From Pantoea sp. Lij88 (lineage in GTDB: Bacteria > Pseudomonadota > Gammaproteobacteria > Enterobacterales > Enterobacteriaceae): a DNA stretch of 64,000 nucleotides. The DNA is taken from NCBI RefSeq assembly GCF_030062155.1, contig NZ_CP118269.1:1550001-1614000 (forward strand), given 5' to 3'. Within the stretch, counting starts at the first letter, position 1. The number at the start of each line of letters is the position of its first letter. Below the pieces are notes generated by a model that was not told the DNA's origin, did no database searches, and saw only the letters and a program-made list of their open reading frames with translations. A program made the translations under genes and the position numbers. Positions 35,013 through 43,769 of the stretch are shown here, piece after piece.

Positions 35013-35029
35013 CCGCGCTCAGGCTATCC
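34994..35029. terminator. Hairpin terminator between convergent genes
   Basis: GGATAGCCTG and CAGGCTATCC form a perfect 10-bp stem that spans the isochorismatase stop codon. No T tract follows on either strand, so termination is less certain. Confidence 0.4.
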
Positions 35030-35039
35030 AGACAGGCGG

Positions 35040-37220
35040 TTAACCCTGCTGATCGGGCGCGGATGATTTCATCAGCGCGTCAAGCTGATCGGCAGGCACC
35101 GCCTGACTGAACAGATAACCCTGCAACTGATTACAGCCCGCATCCGCCAGCGCCGACATCTGTCCGGCGGTTTCCACGCCTTCTGCCGTCACCATCAGGC
35201 CCATGGCGTGACCCAGTTTTACCACCGATTCAACAATCGCCACTGAATTTTCCGCCACGCCCAGCGACTGGGTGAACGAGCGGTCGATTTTGATTTTATC
35301 CACCGGGAAGGTGCTGAGATAGTTGAGGCTGGAGTAGCCGGTGCCGAAGTCATCCAGCGCAATGCGGAAGCCCGCTTCCCGCAGCGTCACAATGATCTGG
35401 CGGGCTTCACGTTCATCCTCGATTAACACCCCTTCGGTGATCTCCAGCTCCAGCCGCTTCGGATCACCGCCATGCTCGCCGACAATCGCCATCACCCGCT
35501 CAACAAAGCCGCTGGAGCGGAACTGAACCGGCGAGACGTTAACCGCCACCAGCAGCTCGGGAAAACGCTGCTGAGTGACACAGGCTTCCGCCAGCACCCA
35601 CTCGCCCAGCGGGATAATCAGGCCGGTCTCTTCAGCTATCGCGATAAATTCGCCGGGTGCAATCAGGCCGCGCGTCGGATGGTGCCAGCGCAGCAGCGCC
35701 TCAATGCCGACCATCTGCTGACCGCCCACATCCATCAGCGGCTGATACCACACCTCCAGTTCCTGACGGGTCTGCAGCGCCGTGCGTAAATCGTCGGCGA
35801 TGGTCTGGCGGGTTCGCACCGATTCATCCATCGCCCGTTCAAACTGACGATAGCGCCCGCGTCCGCCACTTTTGGCTTCATACAGCGCAATATCCGCTTT
35901 GCGCATCAGCTCCAGCCGATCGATGCCATCTCTGGGTGCCAGCGCCAGCCCGATGCTGGCACCGCTCCAGACATCGTTGCCGAACAGGGTAAAAGGCTGG
36001 GCCAGCTCGTCGATAATGCGCTGCGCCAGGCTATTCACCTGACCGATATTATCGACCTCCGGCATCACCACGATAAATTCATCGCCGCCGATGCGTCCCA
36101 CGGTATCGCTGGCCCGCACGATACGGCTCAGGCGCTGGGCCACGGCGATGATCAGCTCATCGCCAGCGTGATGGCCGTGTGTATCGTTGACGGCCTTAAA
36201 GCGGTCGAGGTCGATCAGCAGCAGGGCGACACGCTGATCGTTGCGCGTCGCCAGCGCCAGCGCCTGGGTCAGGCGGTCTTCAACCAGCGCACGGTTCGGC
36301 AGGCCGGTCAGCACATCATGAAACGCCAGATGCTGTGCCTGTGCCTCCGACGCGCCAAGCCTGAGCATCGATTGCGAGAGGTTGACTGACGAGTTCCAGA
36401 GTCGCCGCACCATATAAAGGCAGAGCAGGGATATCGCCAGCACGGCCAGCCCGGTAGACGGCCCGATGGTGCGCAGCATCTGCGCACCCGGACGGGAAGG
36501 GATCCAGTTCAGATAGCCGACCGCTTCGCCCGCCTGCGCGATCAACAGATAACGCGCATCGGTGCCCTGCTGAGGCGAGCCGTCGGAGAAATGCAGTCCC
36601 TGAAGCTGATTGCGTTCTGCCAGACCCGCCAGGTAGCCGTCATCAAGAAATTTCAGGCTCACCAGCCGGTAGTGCGGCTGGGCGTCGCTGTCGCGCTGGA
36701 TGTTACCCACGGCCAGCGCTGCGGCACGGTTCGTCACACGCGCATAATCGGCGTTATCCTGACGCGCCGGATCTTTTACCAGCGGGCTTTTAAGCACGTC
36801 ACCAATCAGCGGGTCGTTGTCCGCGGCGGAGACCCGCTGACCTTCACGCCAGACTCTGACAATCTGGTTTTGCGGGTCCAGCACCATAATCAGCTGATGG
36901 CCGAACATCTCATACAGCCACTGTCCGATGTTTTCATCCAGCCACCTGCCGCTGTTGCCCTCCGCCAGATGCTGCTCAAAGGGCCCCCAGCGCGACAGGC
37001 TATGCAGCTGGCGCAGATGCTCATTCAGACTCTGTGAAAAAGAGGCTTCAATCATCCGTTGCTGCTGATGCCGGGCCTCGGCATTAGTCAGTGAGGTACC
37101 CACAAACAGCGCAGCGCCTGCACCCACAAATGTCAGCAACAGGATAGCCACCAGCGGCACCAGCACTTCACGCAGGAAACTGCGGCGAAAATCAGAGGAA
37201 AGTTTAATGGTGTTAATCAT
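35040..37220 (-). CDS. Membrane-bound GGDEF/EAL cyclic-di-GMP protein with CHASE4-like sensor
   Basis: 726-residue dual-domain protein. TM helix at about 20-42; a periplasmic sensor at about 43-250 containing SLSRWGPFEQHL and DENIGQWLYEMFG, typical of CHASE4; second TM about 255-272. The GGDEF domain (300-460) has an intact active site GGDEF at 378-382 and an inhibitory RxxD (R369-D372) five residues before it. The EAL domain (475-715) keeps EAL at 507-509 and DDFGTGYSS. Both synthesis and hydrolysis of c-di-GMP are possible by sequence; in such tandems one activity usually dominates. It stands alone, convergent to the biuret-like operon. Confidence 0.92.
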   Translation of the reverse strand: MINTIKLSSDFRRSFLREVLVPLVAILLLTFVGAGAALFVGTSLTNAEARHQQQRMIEASFSQSLNEHLRQLHSLSRWGPFEQHLAEGNSGRWLDENIGQWLYEMFGHQLIMVLDPQNQIVRVWREGQRVSAADNDPLIGDVLKSPLVKDPARQDNADYARVTNRAAALAVGNIQRDSDAQPHYRLVSLKFLDDGYLAGLAERNQLQGLHFSDGSPQQGTDARYLLIAQAGEAVGYLNWIPSRPGAQMLRTIGPSTGLAVLAISLLCLYMVRRLWNSSVNLSQSMLRLGASEAQAQHLAFHDVLTGLPNRALVEDRLTQALALATRNDQRVALLLIDLDRFKAVNDTHGHHAGDELIIAVAQRLSRIVRASDTVGRIGGDEFIVVMPEVDNIGQVNSLAQRIIDELAQPFTLFGNDVWSGASIGLALAPRDGIDRLELMRKADIALYEAKSGGRGRYRQFERAMDESVRTRQTIADDLRTALQTRQELEVWYQPLMDVGGQQMVGIEALLRWHHPTRGLIAPGEFIAIAEETGLIIPLGEWVLAEACVTQQRFPELLVAVNVSPVQFRSSGFVERVMAIVGEHGGDPKRLELEITEGVLIEDEREARQIIVTLREAGFRIALDDFGTGYSSLNYLSTFPVDKIKIDRSFTQSLGVAENSVAIVESVVKLGHAMGLMVTAEGVETAGQMSALADAGCNQLQGYLFSQAVPADQLDALMKSSAPDQQG

Positions 37221-37637
37221 ATTGTTGTTTTTCTCAGCAGCAGGGGAACAGAATAAAAACTAGCAGATGCTAATAAATGTTTCACGTTAACCGTTGCGGT
37301 TAGTGAGTCTGGCAACGTTTTTTGTTACCGCCAGGCCGGGAAAGACTGAAGAGTGGGTGCAGGAGAGTGTGCGCTTTGTATCAGTTATTTTAATGAAGAT
37401 GGTATGGCAGGTAGGTGACATAGAGGCCGGGATTGTGCACGGTTCTCAGAAGCGGTGAGCCTGATGCGCAGAAGCAGTGGTCATCCCATTACCGCGCATT
37501 TCCTGCCAACTTCGTCGCTATGGTTCATACTCATGAGCGCTGATTGTGTTACGAACGGATAACCGTGATGACAACGGTTACTGAGTTTGTCACTTAACTG
37601 ACAGCCTGAGGTTGTCAGCTGACTGTAAGGGAAAATA
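37221..37637. other. Intergenic region between the c-di-GMP gene and mscS-like gene
   Basis: 417 bp without a convincing gene. It holds divergent upstream regions and several small inverted repeats: TTAACCG/CGGTTA near 37287, AACCGT/ACGGTT near 37562 and CTGACA/TGTCAG near 37600. No clear promoter boxes were assigned. Confidence 0.5.
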
Positions 37638-38729
37638 ATGCCATTGTTATTCGGTGAGTTATCTGGCTTCCCCTCATGGGTGCCTGTTGTATTACTCGTC
37701 TCGCTTTCATTTGTTGTGGGTTTCCTGGCCCGCCTTATCCTGCTCCGGTTCATCCGCTACTGGCAGATTCGTGACAGAAAGCTGTTCAAATCCCTGGAAA
37801 AGCACCTTAGCGGTTCCATGTTCTTTTTTATCCCGCTATTAATGATCAATGTCGGGATTAATTACATCGATTTCCATCCTGAATCACTTGATCTGATCAC
37901 CAATATCATCAACGTCTTTATTATCATGTCATTCTGCTCGGTCTTAATACGGCTGACCCACGTGGCGCAGGATATGCTGTATATCCGCTATGACATTAAT
38001 ATTTCCAATAACCTTCGTGCGCGTAAAATTCGCACGCAGATTATCTATGTCAAAAAAGTCGTTATCGTCATCCTGGTGCTGTTCTGTGTTTCGCTGATTC
38101 TGCTGAGCTTTCCCGGCGTCCGTAAATTCGGTACCACTATTCTGGCCGGTGCGGGTGTGGCCGGTATCATTATTGGCTTTGCCTTACAGAAGTCGCTGGT
38201 TAACCTGTTCGCCGGTATTCAGATCGCCTTTACCCAGCCCATCAAGATTGATGATGCGGTAGTGGTGGAAAAAGAGTGGGGCTGGATTGAAGAGATTAAC
38301 CTGACCTATGTGGTAGTTCGCATCTGGGATCTGCGCCGTCTGGTGCTGCCGATCACCTACTTCACTGAGAATCCGTTTCAGAACTGGACGCGCAACAATG
38401 CCCAGATTTTAGGCTCGGTGTTTCTCTATGTGGATTACTCGATGCCGCTGGAGCCGCTGCGCAAACATTTTGAAAAAGTGCTGAGTGAAACCAAGCTCTG
38501 GGATCAGGAAACCTCTGTGCTTCAGGTGACTGACACCACCGAAAAAACCATGACCATCAGGATGCTGATGACTGCCCAGAACTCCCCAATCGCCTTTGAT
38601 TTACGCTGTTATGTGCGTGAGAAGATGATTGAATTTATTCAGCAGAATTACCCGGAAAGCCTGCCACAGGTGAGGGCGTCGCTGACGGATAGCGGGTCGG
38701 AGAAGGTTGGGAGAGGGGTGATGGAGTAG
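37638..38729 (+). CDS. MscS-family mechanosensitive channel
   Basis: 363-residue small-conductance mechanosensitive channel. TM helices at about 14-35, 58-76, 87-108 and 133-155 precede the pore helix (GTTILAGAGVAGIIIGFALQ, 166-185) that lines the MscS pore. The beta domain (QPIKIDDAVVV, then GWIEEINLTYVVVRIWDLRR) follows, then an alpha/beta C-terminal domain to about 345. It protects against hypo-osmotic shock. The extra N-terminal helix relative to E. coli MscS (286 residues) is as in YnaI/YbdG-like members. Single gene. Confidence 0.92.
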   Translation: MPLLFGELSGFPSWVPVVLLVSLSFVVGFLARLILLRFIRYWQIRDRKLFKSLEKHLSGSMFFFIPLLMINVGINYIDFHPESLDLITNIINVFIIMSFCSVLIRLTHVAQDMLYIRYDINISNNLRARKIRTQIIYVKKVVIVILVLFCVSLILLSFPGVRKFGTTILAGAGVAGIIIGFALQKSLVNLFAGIQIAFTQPIKIDDAVVVEKEWGWIEEINLTYVVVRIWDLRRLVLPITYFTENPFQNWTRNNAQILGSVFLYVDYSMPLEPLRKHFEKVLSETKLWDQETSVLQVTDTTEKTMTIRMLMTAQNSPIAFDLRCYVREKMIEFIQQNYPESLPQVRASLTDSGSEKVGRGVME

Positions 38730-38830
38730 GGCGTTTTAGGTATTGGGAGCGGCAGTTTGATGAGATGTGTGAGCATCCTGATGGCTGTTGCTCCCTTCTT
38801 TATTAATAGGATGTGGGCGCTGGTGGATGT

Positions 38831-38854
38831 GTTCGCTTTGTGCCAAAAGCGGAC
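38831..38854. repeat. Dispersed palindromic repeat, copy A
   Basis: GTTCGCTTTGTGCC and the following AAAAGCGGAC form a stem. It is of the enterobacterial GTCCGCTTTTGGCACAAAG type, whose reading frame yields the familiar spurious peptide RFWHKA. The rest of 38730-39000 shows no gene. Confidence 0.6.
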
Positions 38855-39000
38855 GTTTGCCACATGGTTCAAGCCCATTGAGTGGGAGAAACTCTTGCAC
38901 ATATGAGCTGAATACTAGATGTTACAAACGTCCTTGTTGTGATGTTCTCAGATGAGGGTATCAGTGTTTTAGATACTAAAAACCTGCCCTTTGACCATCA

Positions 39001-39546
39001 TTAACTATTTAAATGTAATAAAGAAGCGGTGTGCTCCCTAAAGCTGGAAATTATTTCATTAACTTCCTTTTTCGCTAGAGTTATATCTTCTATAACAGGA
39101 TGCTCTATGTCTTGCCAATTGCGTCTCTCACCACAATCAACTAATTCAGACACTTTACCACCTAATACTCTAACAAAGTCTTTATTCGAGACGGCAAAAA
39201 AACATGCTCCAGACTCTAAAATTATTGTGGGTGAAGCTTTGAACTTGCCAATTCCCTCAGGATATTCATCTTCTGGCGTGGGTTGTGGATAAGCCATTTC
39301 ATACAGGTATTTAAAAGCTTTATCCGTAGGTGCGTTAAATATTTCGTCATCGATTGGCATAGCTACAAGCGCATTTTCATGATCAACAACATCATCATAA
39401 TCAACGAATAAGGTCGACGTGCGGATGTCATTAGGATACATATTGCCGTTTAAAAAGAAATAAAAGAAACCATTCTTTATAGACTCGCCCCACTGGGGAA
39501 CATGTTCAATCCAGATTGCAAAGCGATAGGGATCACCGAAAATCAT
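39001..39546 (-). CDS. Immunity protein, Imm42-like
   Basis: 181-residue acidic protein. The N-terminus MIFGDPYRFAIWIEHVPQW with NGFFYFFLNGNMYPNDIRT matches the pattern I know for the Imm42 immunity family, which neutralises toxins of contact-dependent inhibition or polymorphic toxin systems. No toxin gene is visible beside it, so this is an orphan, as is common for immunity genes left after recombination. The DNA is clearly more AT-rich than the metabolic genes. A small acidic gene lies upstream on the same strand. Recognition is by eye, not by profile search. Confidence 0.65.
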   Translation of the reverse strand: MIFGDPYRFAIWIEHVPQWGESIKNGFFYFFLNGNMYPNDIRTSTLFVDYDDVVDHENALVAMPIDDEIFNAPTDKAFKYLYEMAYPQPTPEDEYPEGIGKFKASPTIILESGACFFAVSNKDFVRVLGGKVSELVDCGERRNWQDIEHPVIEDITLAKKEVNEIISSFREHTASLLHLNS

Positions 39547-39639
39547 AATATTCCTCTTTCGAATCGCTTAACGATTCCGAGAATTTGTGCTCGGAGCACA
39601 TCAATACGCCCCCTGATTCTTAGTATTTTTATATAGTAA

Positions 39640-39840
39640 TCACTCATTCCAAACATTCTCCGCATCAATATCGGGATAGCCTCGGCTTTTGATCATGTCT
39701 CTGGCAAACTCTGCAGGTAATTCAATAGCAGTAGCATTATCTCGTATTGACTTAACATCCTCTCGGGTCAATTCTCGTCCGGAGTCCATCTCTCTATCTT
39801 CAAGCAGTTCAGCAAGAGCAGGAATAAACATAATAGCCAT
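39640..39840 (-). CDS. Small acidic protein of unknown function (66 aa)
   Basis: 66 residues, strongly acidic, mostly helical by composition (LAELLEDREMDSGRELTRED, later IELPAEFARDMIKSRGYPDID). Similar short acidic proteins occur next to immunity or polymorphic-toxin genes, but the family is not recognised with certainty. The ATG is at 39840 on the minus strand; no strong RBS was found. It reads toward the Imm42-like gene 94 bp away. The 302 bp beyond its start (to 40142) hold repeat copy B only. Confidence 0.5.
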   Translation of the reverse strand: MAIMFIPALAELLEDREMDSGRELTREDVKSIRDNATAIELPAEFARDMIKSRGYPDIDAENVWNE

Positions 39841-39963
39841 GGTTTGCCAGAATTCATAAATGATTTAATTTTTAATTTTTGCATAGATAACATGTCAAAG
39901 CATACCCTCAGAGCCACTACACAATTGAAAAAATTCATATTTAAGTCTGTTCGTAAGGTGAAA

Positions 39964-40027
39964 GTATCCGCTTCTCGCTCATAGCGGACCTTAGCCTGCC
40001 GCAATTCATTTTTCTGCCAGAAGCGGA
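39964..40027. repeat. Dispersed palindromic repeat, copy B (compound)
   Basis: TCCGCTTCTCGCTCATAGCGGA is a 6-bp stem-loop, and the 9-bp TCCGCTTCT is repeated inverted at 40019-40027. Read on the minus strand it contains GTCCGCTTCTGGCAGAAA, the same family as copy A. Confidence 0.65.
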
Positions 40028-40142
40028 CGCTGAAGCCGTAATACCATCTTTGCATGATGCAACAGATGACGGTATGTTCATATTTTTCGTAAGATAAACA
40101 AAATCTGATAGGGAATTCATCAACCAGCAAGGATAATTGCCC

Positions 40143-40679
40143 ATGCCAACCCCCACACTTACAACAGATCGGTTGCTTTTAAAACCACTAGTCGCCGAAG
40201 ATGCTAAGCAGATCCAGACGCTTTATCCCCGCTGGGAAATAGTCCGCTATATGGTGGCATCGGTCCCCTGGCCTTATCCAGAGAATTACGTTAATAACGT
40301 TGCTCTGCCTGACATGGCGAAAGGAATTGCATGGTTCTGGACTATCAGAAATCGTGAGATACCAGATAAAGTCATGGGCTTGATCTGTCTTTACGATGAA
40401 GAAGATAACAATCGTGGATTCTGGCTCGCACCGGAATATCAGGGTCAGGGCTATATGCGTGAAGCTAGTATTGCGGCTACAGATTACTGGTTCAACGTGT
40501 TGAATAAGCCGGTGTTACGCGCACCTAAAGCAGCCCTTAACAGCCGCTCTCAGCGTATTTCGGTCACTAGCGGAATGCAGCTTATTAAAACTGTTAAGAA
40601 GGATTATGTCAGCGGCCTTCTGGATTCTGATCTTTGGGAAATCACCCGCGATGAGTGGAATGCTCGAAAATTTCAATGA
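40143..40679 (+). CDS. GNAT acetyltransferase, RimJ/RimL-like
   Basis: 178-residue GNAT. LTTDRLLLKPLVAEDAKQI is the typical RimJ-type N-terminus, GFWLAPEYQGQGYMREA (about 98-114) is beta-4 plus the acetyl-CoA loop, and NSRSQRISVTSGM the C-terminal motif. ATG 40143 with AAGGAT eight bases ahead is preferred to the in-frame TTG at 40137. The gene is bracketed by nearly identical direct copies of a palindromic repeat (39964 and 40695), and the DNA is AT-richer than the main backbone. Target unknown; it could be a protein N-terminus, antibiotic or amino acid. Confidence 0.85.
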   Translation: MPTPTLTTDRLLLKPLVAEDAKQIQTLYPRWEIVRYMVASVPWPYPENYVNNVALPDMAKGIAWFWTIRNREIPDKVMGLICLYDEEDNNRGFWLAPEYQGQGYMREASIAATDYWFNVLNKPVLRAPKAALNSRSQRISVTSGMQLIKTVKKDYVSGLLDSDLWEITRDEWNARKFQ

Positions 40680-40694
40680 TATCAGGAATATCAC

Positions 40695-40720
40695 GTCCGC
40701 TTCTCGCTTATAGAGGACCA
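40695..40720. repeat. Dispersed palindromic repeat, copy C
   Basis: GTCCGCTTCTCGCTTATAG followed by AGGAC, in the same orientation as copy B and differing from it at only a few positions. The 222 bp from 40680 to 40901 hold no other recognised element. Confidence 0.65.
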
Positions 40721-40901
40721 AACCCTTTTTCGACCCAGATTTGCACTTCAACACTCTCCGAAACCCCGCTGATATCGTCACTCTGACCTGACCGAATTGA
40801 GTGATGTGGTCGCTTTAAATTCCTGCAGGCAGAGCCAATACTCAGCATAAGGTTCATACCATCCATTACAGCCAATGGCATGGTCTGACGGCCGCCCATC
40901 A

Positions 40902-41399
40902 CTAACCCCCAACCCTAACGATCTCCTCTACGCACTCAACAGGCGATAACCGCGCCGTATCCAGCTTCAAATGTTCTCTTTTCCATGGCTCATAAACACG
41001 ATCCACAACGGCCTGCCAGTCAGGTACTTTCAAGCCTGGAATATCAGAGATTCTTTTCTCTACACGCGCACGATGCTGTTCAGGATTCGAACAGAGGATT
41101 TCTATTTCCAGAAAGGGAACACCTGAAGATATCGCGATATCCCGAAAACTATCACGCACCAGATTAAGGTCATTCACCGAGTCAGTGACAACCGGTAATC
41201 CCAGTTTCAGGTTGTCCCGTGCAAGCGCATACAGGATGAAATAGCCTTCCGGGCCAATGTGCCTTGAAGCTGCTGAACCATTACGCAATGCCTGTTCGAT
41301 CGTATCGACGCGTAAATACACCGCTTTTAATTTTTCAGATAATAGTTTAGCGATCGTGCTTTTTCCGCAACCCGGAAGGCCACTAAAAATGTAGAGCAT
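40902..41399 (-). CDS. P-loop kinase of the AAA_33/adenylate-kinase-like type
   Basis: 165-residue small kinase. Walker A GLPGCGKST lies at 7-15, a DxxR-like acceptor region VDTIEQALRNG at about 36, and an Arg-rich lid HRARVEKR near 112. It resembles the small nucleoside or antibiotic kinases often found in resistance patches, but no acceptor motif identifies the substrate. ATG 41399 is preceded by AGGAG; the longer frame back to 41471 has no RBS and adds residues atypical of the family. It is on the minus strand next to the Vat-like gene. Confidence 0.78.
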   Translation of the reverse strand: MLYIFSGLPGCGKSTIAKLLSEKLKAVYLRVDTIEQALRNGSAASRHIGPEGYFILYALARDNLKLGLPVVTDSVNDLNLVRDSFRDIAISSGVPFLEIEILCSNPEQHRARVEKRISDIPGLKVPDWQAVVDRVYEPWKREHLKLDTARLSPVECVEEIVRVGG

Positions 41400-41533
41400 A
41401 ACGACTCCTGTTTTAACCTGCGCTCCAGTGGTAAAGCAGGCAATTTTAGAAATCAGGCTGTGCGAAATCATCCCAACGGATTATGAATGAATGCCACCGT
41501 TTTCCCGCAGCGAACGTTGATGATTCTGCAGAG

Positions 41534-42163
41534 CTATTCTTCTGGCAAGGCTTTAAGGTCTGCTGAGATAATTGCCGGAAGGTGTTGGGTAATCTTTTCT
41601 ACGGGCCAGTCCCACCAGGCCAGCTTCTCCAGTGTCGAAATGGTTTCATCGCTAAAACGCTGTTTGATAACTCTTGCGGGATTGCCACCCACAACCGAAT
41701 AAGCCGGGACATCCGACGTGACGACAGAGCGTGACGAGATGATCGCGCCGTTGCCGATGTTAACGCCTGGCATAATCAGCGCCTGATAACCCATCCAGAC
41801 GTCATTCCCAATCACCGTATCGCCTTTATAGGGCAGATCGCCGGGCTGAGGCTGACCGGCTTCCCATCCGTTTCCGAAGATGTAAAACGGATAAGTGGAG
41901 AAGCCGGCCATGCTGTGGTTAGCCCCATTCATGATGAACTGAACGCCTTTTGCGATAGCGCAGAATTTGCCGATGATGAGTTTGTCGCCAATAAACGGGA
42001 AGTGATAAAGGACATTGCGCTCGAAGTTTTCTGCGTCTTCAGGGTCATCATAATAAGTAAAATCACCGATGATGATGTTGGGGTTCTTCACCGTGTTTTT
42101 GATAAAACAAACCTGAGGGAAACCTTCCATTGGATGGGGATTGGCCGGATCCGGTCCGTACAT
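41534..42163 (-). CDS. Vat-type xenobiotic O-acetyltransferase (streptogramin A acetyltransferase family)
   Basis: 209-residue left-handed beta-helix (hexapeptide) acetyltransferase. The N-terminus MYGPDPANPHPMEGFPQVCF, then IIIGDFTYYDDPEDAENFE, the catalytic-His region MNGANHSMAGFSTYPF and GNDVWMGYQALIMPGVNIG are all features of the Vat/CatB family. Vat enzymes acetylate streptogramin A antibiotics; the CatB branch acetylates chloramphenicol. Sequence alone does not prove activity, and chromosomal members occur in Yersinia and relatives. It is monocistronic on the minus strand, with a 255-bp divergent gap to fosA in which nothing specific was identified. Confidence 0.85.
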   Translation of the reverse strand: MYGPDPANPHPMEGFPQVCFIKNTVKNPNIIIGDFTYYDDPEDAENFERNVLYHFPFIGDKLIIGKFCAIAKGVQFIMNGANHSMAGFSTYPFYIFGNGWEAGQPQPGDLPYKGDTVIGNDVWMGYQALIMPGVNIGNGAIISSRSVVTSDVPAYSVVGGNPARVIKQRFSDETISTLEKLAWWDWPVEKITQHLPAIISADLKALPEE

Positions 42164-42418
42164 TTTCTTTCCTTAACGCTTAATGAGTTCGTGCCAGTGT
42201 ACACCATGAAGGCCGTCGTCCCTTGCGCCTAAGCCCGACCTTAGTCACCCGCTCATCGCGTAACTGTCCCGGCTGTATCATCCGCTTCGATTTCCTGTTT
42301 CAGACGTGAGTCCGGCAAAGAGTCAGCCGATATACAACCGTTTCTCAATTCTCTATGTGTGCAAAGAAATCTAAATCCTATAAATTAAATTCTTCTGCAT
42401 TCTGATAAAGAGTTTTAC

Positions 42419-42817
42419 ATGCTGACAGGACTCAATCACATCACCCTCGCAGTAAGCAACCTGGCCAGTAGCCTGAGCTTTTATACTGGCACTCTTGGAT
42501 TCATCCCCAAAGCTGCATGGGATCATGGCGCTTATCTCTCGCTGGGCGAACTCTGGCTCTGTCTCTCTGTGGATACCGTCTCTGCTGGAAATGATTACAC
42601 CCACTATGCATTCACTATTGCTGGTGACGAATTCGAGGTGTTCGTTGAGCGATTGAGAGCGGCGGGTGTGACAGAGTGGAAGCGCAATAAAAGCGAGGGG
42701 AAATCTTTCTACTTTCTAGACCCCGATGGCCACAAGCTGGAGATCCATGATGGCGATCTTGAAAGTCGTATCAGAGCTTGCCTGACTCAGCCCTATCAGG
42801 GAATGACATTCTTCTGA
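42419..42817 (+). CDS. fosA: FosA-family fosfomycin glutathione transferase
   Basis: 132-residue VOC metalloenzyme. Mn ligands are visible as H7 (GLNHITLAV), H62 (DYTHYAF) and E108 (HKLEIH), matching the FosA arrangement H7/H64/E110. The T9 and C-terminal QPYQGMTFF of FosA are also present, and the length is close to the 135 of Pseudomonas FosA. It adds glutathione to the epoxide of fosfomycin. Chromosomal fosA genes are common in enterobacteria. It stands directly before the phosphonate-degrading phn locus; fosfomycin is itself a phosphonate, but functional linkage is speculative. Confidence 0.88.
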   Translation: MLTGLNHITLAVSNLASSLSFYTGTLGFIPKAAWDHGAYLSLGELWLCLSVDTVSAGNDYTHYAFTIAGDEFEVFVERLRAAGVTEWKRNKSEGKSFYFLDPDGHKLEIHDGDLESRIRACLTQPYQGMTFF

Positions 42818-42957
42818 TGGACTGGCTCTTCGCCGGGCAGCGAAAATGACGCGCAAGCAGGCGCCATAACTTCCTGTGTGGCGGCTTCCTGCCTCATCAA
42901 TCACACTTATAAACACCTGCACTCTCCAGCCCCCACATTCACCCCACCTTCACCCCC

Positions 42958-43039
42958 GCGTCACGGTTCTGTCATCTGCGTCCCTCAGGCTAACACCATC
43001 CCGCAGCGTCTTATCACTGCGTTCACACTCTGTAACCCG
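42958..43039 (+). promoter_or_regulatory. Pho-box-like repeats upstream of phnF
   Basis: GCGTCAC-GGTT-CTGTCAT-CTGC (42958-42979) gives two 7-bp repeats at 11-bp spacing, the form of a PhoB site. A second set, TTATCAC-TGCG-TTCACAC (43011-43028), follows with the same spacing. PhoB control of phn genes is established in E. coli. Confidence 0.6.
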
Positions 43040-43055
43040 TGAGGATTTCATCGTG

Positions 43056-43769
43056 ATGGAGTTATCCAGACATCCGACCACTGTTTATCAGGCTGTTGCC
43101 GCGCAACTGGAGCAGGCGCTGAAAGAGCGCTACCGCTGCGGCGACTATCTTCCTTCCGAACAACAGCTGGCCGATCACTATGAGGTGAACCGCCACACGT
43201 TGCGTCGCGCTGTCGATGAGCTGGTGCACAAAGGCCTGCTGCAGCGCCGTCATGGCGTCGGCATCCTGGTGCTGATGCGCCCGTATGACTATCCGCTGCA
43301 TGCCCAGGCGCGCTTCAGCCAGAACCTGATGGAGCAGGGGAGTCACCCGACCAGCGAACGGCTGCTGGCAGTGCTGCGTCCGGCCAGCAACGACGTCGCC
43401 AGTGCGCTGGGCATAAACGAGGGCGACAACGTCATTCATCTGCGCACTCTGCGCCGCGCCAACGGCTTGCCGCTCTGCCTGATCAACCATTTCCTCGCCG
43501 ACCTCAGCTGGTGGCCGCAGCTTCAGCAATTTAACAGCGGATCGCTGCACGACTTCTTAGTGGAGCACACCGGCAAACAGCTGGTGCGCACCCAGACGCG
43601 TATCAGCACCCGCCGTGCGCAGGCGAAGGAGTGCCGGCAGCTGGACATCGCGCTGCATGCGCCGCTGCTCTGCGTGCGGACGCTGAACAAAACCAGTGAT
43701 GGCGCAGTGGCGGAATACTCCGTCAGCCTGACACGCGGCGACATGATCGAACTGACTCTGGAGCACTAA
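43056..43769 (+). CDS. phnF: Phosphonate metabolism GntR/HutC-type regulator PhnF
   Basis: 237-residue regulator. The N-terminal winged helix includes YRCGDYLPSEQQLADHYEVN followed by RHTLRRAVDELV, and the C-terminal UTRA effector domain begins near residue 90. Strings such as LMRPYDYPLHAQARFSQNL and ISTRRAQAKECRQL match E. coli PhnF closely. ATG 43056 follows GAGGA; a GTG directly before it (43053) is also possible. It is the first gene of phnFGHIJKLMN-P, behind Pho-box-like repeats. phnG starts on the last base of its stop. Confidence 0.95.
   Translation: MELSRHPTTVYQAVAAQLEQALKERYRCGDYLPSEQQLADHYEVNRHTLRRAVDELVHKGLLQRRHGVGILVLMRPYDYPLHAQARFSQNLMEQGSHPTSERLLAVLRPASNDVASALGINEGDNVIHLRTLRRANGLPLCLINHFLADLSWWPQLQQFNSGSLHDFLVEHTGKQLVRTQTRISTRRAQAKECRQLDIALHAPLLCVRTLNKTSDGAVAEYSVSLTRGDMIELTLEH

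Noticed and set aside
38648..38902. 84-codon minus-strand frame with RFWHKANTS
   Set aside because: This peptide is the well-known translation of a dispersed palindromic repeat, and the frame overlaps the MscS gene.
39768..40130. 120-codon minus-strand frame upstream of the 66-aa gene
   Set aside because: It reads through palindromic repeat copy B, giving the typical spurious RFWQKNE peptide, and overlaps the better-supported 66-aa frame.
40708..40902. 64-codon minus-strand frame before the kinase gene
   Set aside because: It runs through repeat copy C and has no RBS or family signature.
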